Below are positions 22,501 through 34,500 of a DNA stretch of 64,000 nt, piece after piece (the stretch's first letter is position 1; every line of letters begins with the position of its first letter). The translations under genes and the position numbers were made by a program. Below the pieces are notes generated by a model, which saw nothing but the letters and a program-made list of their open reading frames with translations, ran no database searches and was not told the origin of the DNA. The stretch lies in assembly GCA_943736015.1 (NCBI GenBank), contig OX031069.1, forward strand, positions 25,301,235 to 25,365,234, read 5' to 3'. Source of the DNA: Tridacna crocea. Its lineage: Eukaryota > Mollusca > Bivalvia > Cardiida > Cardiidae.

Positions 22501-25500
22501 ATCTGCAGATGCTTTGACTTTGGTCCAGTCAAGAAATGTGTCATTTGGTAAAGGGTGTAACTACAGTTTATCTGATATCTGCAAATGAGTTGAAAATATT
22601 TTGTACCTTGTATCCAGTAAAGAAAACCCCGACTGAAAAAAAAGTAATAAAAAGTTTCAATCCAAGTCAGCTGGTTGGGACTGTGCAGGCCGATGTGGCA
22701 GATGCATAAAACCCCCTTTTCAAACAGCATGAGTGATATAGATATGTGGATAGACTCAGAGCTAAGAGGGAGTGATGGCATTCTTAATCCATTGTTTCTC
22801 TCCAAAACCCTATGTTGTGAGTACTCATTAGAATCGTCTTGATGAGATGACTTGTTTCTTAAATTGTTAAAACCAAGGATAATTTGAGACCAAGTAGAAA
22901 CCTATAGAAAAACAGTGTAAAGTTGTGTTTGTGTTATAATGACTTAAATATATTTTCAGTTAATTAAAAGAGAATATGAGGGACTTCTCACAGCCACAGA
23001 GAAAGGTAATTTTATACTGCACTGAGCGGAATTTTGTACATGCTTATTGTTGTTAAATGAATTGTGAACAATCAATGGACTTAAGCTTCAAGTTTGCTAT
23101 CTTTAGTTCAAAGATGATCATAGAGTAAAACTCTAATATTGCGAATTTAAGGGGACTGCCAGATTTACCAGCATACTAATTAAATAAGAATAGCTTACAG
23201 ACTTTGAAAATGACAAAACATGTAATTTAAAGTGCTCTGTTAAACATTAACCCATTACAAGATAACAAGACTTTAGCCTTGTCCAAATAGAAAGCATTTG
23301 CAGATGGCAATTGCAGTGTGGCTCAAATGGTGCAGTCTTACTTTGTTGGGTAGAAAACATTGCAGGAAAAGGAGAAAATGCAGGTTTCCAGGATTTCCTC
23401 CTTTTCCCAAAATGTTTTCAAACCCAGGATTGTTTGATAAAGGGTGAATTAGAATTGAAAAAATGGCTAGTGATTACTTTGGCTACCGAAGGAATTGTGG
23501 GAAATTTTACTTTGATGGGCAGTGTGTCACAAAGCTTTCATGCACAAAATTCAAGAAGGTTTGAACATTTGGTTTATTTCAATTTTGACATTCTGGGAAT
23601 TCTTTGACTATACCTTGTACATTGATGTTCACAGGGTACAATGTGACCTTGCTGTTTGACCTTGAAAACATTCCACCAAATCATGAGGAGCTGGTAACAA
23701 AAGCTGGACTTTTGAAGAGGAACTGCTTTGCGTCAGTATTTGAGAAATACTTCGCCTTCCAGCAAAAGGGAGAAGCTGGCAAAAAACAAGCTGTAATTCA
23801 CTATAGGGACGATGAAACTATGTGAGTATGAATTAGAATACATTTGTCAGGTCCCTAGCCTCAGCTCAAATAGGAGATTTTTCTCTATCAGAAAGTAGTG
23901 CGGTCTACATGGCCCTGTGATGAAGATGTAGGATTATAACCTCTAAGCCCCTAATCTCAGTACAAGTAGGGAAATTTTTTTCTACCAGAAAGTATTGGGG
24001 TCTATATTAACCTGTGATGAAGATGTAGGATTATAACCTCTAAGCCCCTTATCTCAGTACAAGTAGGGAATTTTTTTTCTACCAGAAAGTATTGGTGTCT
24101 ATATTGCCCTGTGATGAAGATGTAGAATTATAACCTCTAATTCTCCAATCTCAGTACAAGTAGGGAATTTTTCTCTACCAGAGAGTAGTGGGGTCTATAT
24201 GGCCCTGTGATGGAGATGTAGGATTATAACCTCTAATTCCCCAAACTCAGTACAAGTAGGAAATTTTTCTCTACCAGAAAGTATTGATGTCTTTATTGCC
24301 TGTGATGAAGATGTAGGATTATAACCTCTAATTCCCCAATCTCTGTACAAGTAGGGAATTTTTCTGTCAGAAAATAGTTGGGTCTGTATTGCTCTGTGAT
24401 GAAGATGTAGAATTATAACCTTTGATCCCCCAATCTCATTACAAGTAGGAAATTTTTCTCTACCAGAAAGTACTGGTGTCTATATTGCCCTGTGATGAAG
24501 ATATAGGATTATAACCTCTAATTCCCCAATCTCAGTACAAGTAGGGAATTTTCTCTGTCGGAAAATAGTGGGGTCTACATTGCCCTGTGATGAAGATGTA
24601 GGGTTGTAGCCTCAAAACTCCCAGCACAAGTGTCAGCACTGGTAGGAATTTTTTCTGCCAGAAAATAGTGGAGTCCACATGGTCCTTTGATGAAGATGTA
24701 GGATTGTGGACTCGAGACTGCCATTCTCAGCACAAGTAGGAAATTTTTGTCTGTCAGAAAATAGTTGGGTCCACATTGCCCCGTGATGAAGATGTAGGGT
24801 TGTAACCTCTAGGCCATTGGTTTCAAGTCTCTTTTGAGGCACTGGGGATTTTGTGGGAGTGTTCTTTGGTTTCACACTTCAGAGCCCCAGCCAAGTATCA
24901 TGACATACATAAGGAAGCTATTGTAATTATAATGTTGGAAATGATGTTGAAAGTGGTGTGAAAGATTCAGTCATTCTGTGGGAAAATGTTTCTGCAGCTA
25001 TTATGGCTGTATGTACAGAATAGTCTGTCTATTTACTTTTTACCAAACTACATAATTTTAGACTTGTCCAAATTGAAAGTATTTGCAGACGACAAAATAT
25101 GCGTTACTCAAAAATTGAAACTTGGCTTCAGAAGAGTAGATATCATTGTAGGAAAACAAGAAAAAGCTGGTAACCAGCATTTTCTCCTTTTCTGACGATG
25201 TTTTCGGAAGGTTTCTTACCCTGCGTCGTAAAAACTAGGGATTTTTGGGTAAATGGTTAACTCTTAACCACACGAGAAAAATTTAGACTTGTCCAAATTA
25301 GAAGCATATGCAGACAACAATTCAATTATGTCTCAGATTATGGTGTTTTTGCTTTGATAGGCATTTTCTCCTTTTCCCACAATGTTTTCAAGAGTCTTTC
25401 ATCCCAGAGTTGTTAAAACTAGGGATTGTTTTGGTAAAAGGTTAAGGCACTCGAGCATTAAAGGCTGGGCTCATTTGTAACTTGACTGTTTTTGAAAAAT

Positions 25501-28500
25501 GTGTTAAGGTATTGTAATCAGACTTGTGACTTCTATATCATGTGAAAATTTGTTCTCATTTTACTGTCATTTAGTTTAAACATAGTTTATTCATATAATT
25601 TACATAGACTAGTTTAACATAAATTTAAACAAGAAAAGTATCAGAATGTAGTCATTTCCGAAGGTACTTCAAGCATGGCTATTAAGTTTTGAAGGGAAAA
25701 GGGGGGGGTGGCAATACATGTAGGGAAGATAATTCACAAAATCATTTTTGACATAATTTACAATGCTGAGATAGAAGCCTTTTGAAAATATTGTGGGAAA
25801 AGGAGAAAATGCTGGTAACCAGCATTTTCTCCTTTTCCTACAATGTTTTCTACTCTGCTGGAAACAAATTTCAATTTTTGAGTTACATCTACTTTTGCAT
25901 CTGCACTTGCTTTCAATTTGGACCAGTCTAAAATTTTGTTGTTTGGAAAAGAGTTAAACTTTTTGAATTATGCATAACCAATATTTTTTCTAGAAGCAAC
26001 TGCAGCCCAGTATTGGCCCCTTCTACAACATTCCTATATAGTATGGAAAATGGACATACTTATAGATTTGATGCTTTCATTCACAAGAAAATATGGTGGT
26101 GAAAGGAGAAAATGCTTGTGTCACACAAAATAAGAAGATATATTAACACTCAGGCTGCTAAGCGAGACTCACTGACCTTTTGCCAACAGTATAGATCAAG
26201 ATCAGACTGCTCAGACTGTGCAGTCTGATCTTTGATCTACACTGTCTGATAACAAGATAGTTTTCCCTAAAACATAACATTGACAAAGCAATGCTTTGGT
26301 TTTTACTATCAAATCGAATATTTTATTTTGGTTATTTAGCAGAATAAGGGTTAAATCAGTTTATTACAGAAATTTCTGCATCAACAATAATACAATCATT
26401 GACAAATTTTCTATTGTATGTTTATAGGTATGTCCAGGCTAGCAAAGATAGGGTGACTGTTATATTTAGTACCATTTTCAAAGATGATGATGATGTTGTT
26501 ATAGGAAAAGTTTTCATGCAGGTGAGTTTTAGACTGTTCCTCATTTGAAATATGCAAAGCAGGGATATCTCATAATTATGAATGATAATTGAATAATTCA
26601 TTAATTCTTTTATGCTTTACTGTAGTTTATGGAAATGTAACAGTGAATTATAGTCTTATAATTCAGCAGTGAATGCTATAATTCACAGGTGAATGTTATG
26701 AATGTTATGAACATTACCATGGATACTTACAGAACATGATTGAGTTTCAACTCTTTACCAAACAGTCCCGACTTTTAATGACCCATGAAGAAAAGGACTT
26801 TGAAAACATTGTGGGAAAAGGAGAAAATGCTGGTAACCAGCATTTTCTCCTTTTCCCACAATGTTTTCTGTCCTTCCTCAGACAAATTTCAAATTTTAAG
26901 TCATGTTCATTTTGTTGTTTGCAAATGCTTTGAATTTGGGCAAGTCTAAAATTTGATTGTTTGGTAAAGAGTTAAGTGGGGGAACATCAGGTTATATACC
27001 ATAGATTTTTCAGACATGATTTTTCTAAATCTGCCAATAGATTTCATATACAAGACTAGGAAAAAAGCAAAAACTTTGAATATGAATGACTTGATTTGGA
27101 TCTACATTTCTTCCAGAGAGTTTTCAAAAAATGAAGTGCGCCGTAACAGCTGTGTTGTTAAACAACCATGCCATAAGATCAAAGATATATGAAAACCAAT
27201 TCATTAAAAAAGATGGCTGTTTCTGTCCTAACTCTTTACAAAATGACAAAATTCAATGTTAACCAAAAATTGAAATTAGTTTTGGAAGGATAGAAAACAT
27301 TATGGGAAAAGGAGAAAATGCTGGTTACCGGCATTTTCTTCTTTTCCCATGTTTGAAAAAGGTTTCTCTCTTAGGGATGGTAAAAGTCAGGATTGTGTGG
27401 TAACGAGTTAAGTAACCGATGGTTATTCCAATGCGCTTTATTGGAGACAGATGTTCTAGTGATTATTCTAGACCAGGCAAAAGGGCAGGGAGGCAGGAAA
27501 AAGGGGCAGGGAGGCAGGAAAAAGGAGCAGGGAGGAACATTGCCTTGTTGAATGACTCCTCATATTAGATTAAGGCAAATCAGTATCCTTCACTCTTTTC
27601 GAAACAAGTTCTAACTATAACTTTGGATATGAATTGCATATTAAAGAAAAGAATAAGGAAAGATTCTTATCAACTCATAGACTCAAAGCAACACAATCTG
27701 ACTATACAGGTTTTGATTGCCATGTAATTTATGATTCCATGATGCACTGTCAGACTTAGCTTTAATGTAGTAGACCCGTAACACTTCTGATGTAGCATGG
27801 AATAAAAGTTCTTGATAGTTGATAAATACAGATTTATACAGATAAAATACTTATGCATATTTTAGACCGACTAGAAATGCCTTTGATGTCTCTTAAAAAC
27901 AATTGTTGATACTTTTGTTAGTTTTCAGAAAAGGGAGGTAATTATTAATTTGCTTTGTAATGAGAATACAATGGTTTTGGATTTATAAATAATAATTTTA
28001 GGAAGGAAAAAAAGGAAAAATTGGCTCAGTTAATGTAGTACAATAATACTCATTTTAGCAAATTTTGTAGGATAATAATATTGTGGAAATAGCTGTTTTC
28101 TATTACAGGTCAACTACCTAACTTCTCGTCAGATAACAAAAAATGTCCAGAATAATTATAAAAAAAAAACCCTTCTTCTCAGCTGTTTTACGAAATGACA
28201 ATAATTTTGATTAAAAAAAATAAAAAAAACTTAATTATTACATAGAAAGAATTAAAAAATGTGTAGGCAGGCCTACTGATGGAGTAGTGTACTACTTCAT
28301 AGCCATTCTATAAATAGACTGCTAAAAATAGAACACTGCAATGCAGATTTTACTTTAAAAAAAAATTGCCGATGCTCACGGCGGGGAATCACGTGACACA
28401 ACAACAACAACAATGACCGTTATTTGAAAAAATTCCCCAACTTCAGGTAAGAAAATCTTCGATAATTCCGTTAATACGTGACCGATTGGAATTTGGTTTG

Positions 28501-31500
28501 AAGCAGAGAAGGCGGAAGGACCACGGGGATTTGCTTGATGCGTTAGATTTTTTAAACAACACCTGATAAAAGAGTTATTGACGAGCAAACAAATTATCCA
28601 GGGTAAACAATTTGTTTGCTCGTCAATAACTTTTTTATCAGGTGTTATTTAAAAAATCTAACGCATCAAGCAAATCCATGGAGACCTTCCGCCTTCTCTG
28701 CTTCAAACCAAATTCCAATCGGTCATGTATTAACGGAATTATTGAAGATTTTCTTACCTGAAGTTGGGGAAATTTTTCAAATAACGGTCATTGTTGTTGT
28801 TGTTTTGTCACGTGATTCCCCGCCGTGGATGCTTGAATAGCAAACATCGAGTAATTTCAAGATAGTTGGCAACTTGGTTTACCATCCATACTTGTAATTT
28901 ATGCAAAAAATATACGGAATGATAATCTCCAGCTGTAATAAGAGTTAATTCAGCTTTATTTTAAAACCATTCAAGTATTGATAAATTTCACTGATTGTGT
29001 GACGTCATTTAAAGAAATTAGCAGACGTTAAAGTACCTGTGGGGGAAAAAAGTCAGGGTTTCGAGGGATAAAGGGATGGTTTAGCAAGTTAATGACAGAG
29101 AAGGATTATAACACCCTGCTGTCCTGTCTTAACTGACGAAGTTGATAAAGGATAATTAGTGTCACCCTTAGTCTTAGATTGGCTGTATTTCATGAACATG
29201 GTCAGGTCGGAAGAAATTTATGGCGACTTTTTGTGACTGTGCAAGCTTGACGAGACAGAGCCGAGACACTGAAGATGAGTTTTTTGCCCATGTAGCCCGG
29301 TGGTTTCTTCTGAAGCCAGAACAATACACAAACAAGTATTTGATAAGGGCAACAGGGCGGGTATTCACAGATTCGAGGGCAGAAGGGCGGAGTGAAAAAG
29401 GGGCAGGGCGGCGCGCCCTGCTATTCCGCTCTAGAATAAACACTAATGTTCAGAGTATCAGACTTCACAACTCAAATTACCCTATTGTAAAAAGACCCCT
29501 AATTGCACTGTACGGACTACGTTGCAGTAGAGAAATTATTTGAAGAAACAGCGCTCAACAAAGGCTTGTTTTATCCGAGACGTTTTCTGCAGATTTGGAA
29601 TTATTTTATGCTGCTGAATAATAATTGTGCCATCTTATATTTAGGCATATATGGATGCTTAGATTTGCATCCTGTAAAATACTGCTGTAGTGTTCAGGGT
29701 TAATGTGATTAACCCTTTCCCAAACGAAAAACTTTTGGACTAGACCAAATTCAAAGCATTTGCAGACAACAATTCAACTCTTGCTGAAAAGATAATTTCT
29801 GTCTATGATAGGGTGGAAAACATTGTGGGAAATGGAGAAAATGCTGGTTACCAGCATTTTCTCCTTTTCTCACAATGTTTTCAAAAGGCTACTATTCCAG
29901 ACCCGTAAAAACCGGGTATTGTTTGGGAAAGGGTTAACCCATTACCACACAATCCCTACTTTTGACGCCCCTGAGAAAGAAACCTTTTGAAAACACTGTA
30001 GGAAAAGGAGAAAATGCTGGTAACCAGCATTTTCTCCTTTTCCCACAGTGTTTTCTACCCTTCCCAGAACAATTTTCAATTTTTCAGTCACCTTTGTTTT
30101 GTCGTCTGCAAATGCTTTCAATTTGAACCAGTCTAAAATTTTGTCGTGTGGTAAAGAGTTAAGGATAAAGGATTAACCCTTTACCACATAATCCCGACTT
30201 GTGAAAAAAGGAGTTTGAAAACATTGTAGGAAAAGGAAAATGATTACCAGCATTTTTTCCTTTTCCCACAATGTTTTCTACCCTTCCCAAATCTAATTTC
30301 GATTTTTCAGTCACATTTATTTTGTCGTCTGCAAATGTGTTCTATTTGTACCACTCTATAAGATTTGTGGCTTGCTAAAGAGTTAAGGTGTGTGTCCACT
30401 GTTTTTGCAGGAATTCAAGGAAGGCAGAAGAAACTTTCAGCAAGCCCCACAGGTGCTCTTTAGTCATAAAGACCCTCCAACAGAATTACAAGGAACGGAT
30501 GCCAGGACAGGAGAAAACATTGGCTACATTACCTTTGGTATTGACTTTGGCGTTGAGACTTATCAAATGGTTATACCCCCTCAAAAGGAATGTTTTTGAG
30601 GGGTATACTGGAATCAGCCTGTCTATCCATTTGTCGGTCCATGTGTCTCTCCGTGTGTCCCTCTGTGTACAAAATACTGTCAAAGCGCTGGCAGGGGTAT
30701 ATAGTCACGTTCAGTGACAGCTTTAGTTTAGTTTTACAATTTTGTTTGTTTGGTATTAGATATGGCTTACTGCTTTTTTAGTCAAATCATCGTGGCTAGT
30801 GTATGTATTTTTCTATACCAAAGCTATAGCTACTTTCCCACATAAACATTGTTAAAAGCATGCCGATTTGTGAGACAGAAATGATGCTTATTGCATAGGC
30901 TATCAGTATTATCCATCATATTTTTGTTGGTTGGGGGGAAGGGAGACCTATAAGGACAGCATAAACTAAGCTATCATACATTAATCCTTTGCCAGACAAT
31001 GAATTATAGATTTAACCAAATTGAAAGATGAACTGCTGGTGGCCAGCATTTTCTCCTTTTCTCACAATATTTTCAAAAACTATTGACTCCTTTTAACCCT
31101 TTCCTAAAGGATAAGTTTTGGACCCATCCAAATTGAAAGAGTTTGCAGATGACAATTTTAGATTTGGAGAAAACGGCAGAAAGTTCTCAAAAAGGGTAGA
31201 AAACACTGTGGGTAAAGGGAGAAATTGCTTGTTACAAGCAAATTTTCCTTTTTTCACAGTGTTTTCAAAAGACTTTTACTGCAGACACGTAAAAAGTAGG
31301 GCTCATTTGGGAAAGGGTTAAAACACAAGATTGTTTGTAAAGGGTTTAATGCATATATGTGGATTGAAAGGGAATAGCTTGTTACTAGCAATTTTTCCTT
31401 TCCCCTCAATGTTTATAAAACAGGATTTGTTGTAAGATGTAAGAAGTGGTCTCTGTGTTGTAACAAGTAGACTTTATTTGGCTTGCAAGACGCGAAGAGG

Positions 31501-34500
31501 GGCATTCAGACATTTGCGTAAAGTGTTTTCTGGGATCAGCCTGTGTAGTCAGCGCAGGCTGATCAGAGAAGGCACTTTACGTCTCAAGTAGATTTTGTGC
31601 TACAATAGACTTGCGCACATAAAATTACATAAAAACGGAAAATGTCGTTTCAGATTAACATGTGCAGGCAATACTTTATGCAAATGTCTAAATTGCCCTT
31701 TTTGCATGTTGCAAGCCATTTCTACTCTCTTTCAGTGTTATTTCCACGACACATAGACGCTAAAAGCAAAGACAACACTATTGACCTTATTCACACCCTT
31801 AGAGATTATCTTCACTACCATATCAAATGTTCAAAGGTAAATATAACTGAGCTATGCTCTGTGAGTAGCGGGCTTGTCCCGTTACCACACAACAAAATTT
31901 TAGACTAGTCCAACCAGAAAGCATTTGGAGACTACAATTTCAGTGTGGCTCAAATGATGCAATATGTCTTTGATAGGGTAGAAAACATTGTGGGAAAAGG
32001 AGAAAATGCTGGTTTCCAGCATTTTCTCCTTTTCCCACTATGTTTTCAATACTCATCTTCTTCAGAGTCATTAAAAGAAGGGATTGTGTGGTAAAGAGTT
32101 AATCCTTCACAAAAAGTGCCAACCTGGGTCAGACTGCTTAGCCCAGGCTGACCTGTGCTGAAATATTTTGCTGTCAATTTTCAAAATGGCTGGCAACAGG
32201 CGAAAGGGGGCATTTGGACATTTGCGTAAAGTCTAGTCTTGGATCAGCTTGTGTAGTCTGCTCAGGCTAATCTGAGACAGCACTTTATAACTACAGTAGA
32301 TTTTTTTTTCCTTCAATAGACATGAGCAAAACAAAAAACTATGTGAAAGCGGAATGTGTTGTTTTGGCTGGTCTTAGACGACACTTTACACATATGTCTG
32401 AATGTCCCATTTCGCCTGTTGCAGGCCATATATGAAAGAACTTATGTATCACAAGATCCAGGCAGTTGTCCAACGACATGGATTTTTATGGACTCGTAAT
32501 TATGTGGTGACTTGCTTAACCTTTTCCCGAACGGCAAATTTTGGACCAGACCAAATTGAAAGCATTTTGCAGATGACAAATTAACAGTTGCTAAAAAGAT
32601 GATTTTTCGATATGATAGGGTTGAAAACATTGTGGGAAAAGGAGAAAATGCTGGTTACCAGCATTTTCTCCTTTTCCCACGATGTTTTCAAAAAGCTTCT
32701 ATTCCTGACCCGTATAAACCAGGGATTGTTTGGGAAAGGATTAATATAAAGCACCACAGAGATGCATTAAATCTTTATCACATGAGCAAATGATAGACTT
32801 GTCCAAATTGAAAGCATTTGCAGAAGACAATTTAAACATTGCACAAAAGATGGATTTTGTCTTTGATAGAGTAGAAAACATTGTGGGAAAAGGAGGAAAT
32901 GCTGGTAGAAAACATTGTTGGAAATGGAGAAAATGCTGGTTGCCAGCATTTTCTCCTTTTCCCACAATTTTTTCAAAAGGCTTCTTTCTAAGGGTCATTA
33001 AAAGTTGGGATTGTGGTGTAATAAGTTAAGCTCCTTTTTGCCGAACATCCCTCAGTACTGATTTTCTCCTTGTAAACAAAACATGCTCACTTCTTGGGCC
33101 TGTCCATCAACAATTAGGAATTGCATTGTATTTTTCTCATTTTCAAGAATGGTATACACTTTGAAGGCGTATAATTTCTTATTGGCTAAACAATATAGGT
33201 ATCAGCATATTCTCTTTCTTTGGGGGTTTTACAAGCCTTTTTTTGTCTGTGAAGGTCATCAAAACATGAGATTGTTTGGAAAAGGTTCAATGAATATTAT
33301 CATTTTTTGGGGACAGTTGTGGGAATTCATCACAGAATTTTTGCCCCGATAGTTACTCTGACGAGTTCGAAAATTGATGTCAGGTCAAAAACTAGGTCAC
33401 CTGGTCAAAATTTTCGGTCAAATACACAGGAGGTTTAAAACTGCTCATACTGAGTTAAACATCTTGGTTGCCATGTTAAAATCATAGAAAAACCTTGTCC
33501 ACACTGTAGAGGCCACATAATCTGTCCAATACTCACAAAAGGTTGTCCGAACCTTTGTTTGGATATCTACATTGGGAAAATGGGCTGTGTTAGGGTCGAC
33601 AGGAGGTCACTGAAAGAAATTCAAGGAAAAACTTGTGTACAAGGCAGAGGTAAATTTTCAGTCCAATAATTGTGAAAACTTGTTAGAATGTTTGTCATAC
33701 TACATGTATCTTGAAAGTGATTGAAAAATGAGTCATGTTTGGTCAAAGGGCTCAGGTGACTTCAGGTTCATCATGGCCCTCTTGTTTTAAAATCTGATAT
33801 CATTTACATGTAAAGAAAATTATTTTGTTATTGCAGGCTTACATTCATTCAAGAATGAGAGCAAAGACTTCAGATTTCCTTAAAGTCTTGAACCGGGCCA
33901 GACCTGAACAGGAGAAGGAAAAGAAGACAATTACGTAAGAAATGTTTTGCTATGAAGTTATTTACTCTTGTATGTAATATTTCTGTTATGAATTATTGTA
34001 TGATGGCTCAGTGGTAATGGCATTTGATTTGTTAAGAAATCTTGAGATTTACATCTGATGGTTAAAGGAGAGTGACCTTTGGTGAGGCACTGCAGAATCA
34101 AAGCCTGGTATTTGCGAATACAGGGAAAGACATATTAAGTGAGTCTGCTTTCACCATTAATGACAAGCACAGATTTAATCTTTACCAAAAACATTCCCAT
34201 GTTTTAAAGAAACTGCTAAAGACAACATTTGAAAACATTGAGGGAAAAGGAGAAAATGCAGGTTACAAGCATTTCCTCACAATATTTCCTCTTCTGCGAG
34301 GTACAAATCACATTTAACTCTTTACCAAACAACAAAATTTTAGACTTGTCCAAATTGAAGGCATTTGCAGACAACAATAGTAATCGGACTTGAATATTGA
34401 AGTTCTTCCTAGGAACTGTAGAAAATATTGTGGGAAAAGGAGAAAATGCTGGTTACCAGCATTTTCTCCTTTTCCCACAATGTTTTCTTAAGTCTCCTTC

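Noticed and set aside
26822..26880. Many ORFs ending [22 protein letters not shown] across the window
   Set aside because: They are the central palindrome of the TTAA MITE translated; the peptide occurs in both orientations in dozens of copies and has no coding support.
30590..30781. Plus ORF rich in Cys/Ser/Val behind exon 7
   Set aside because: It lies in the GGGGTATACTGGAATCAGCC repeat and after a proper exon 7 donor; simple GTCTGTCC-type repeats produce the frame.
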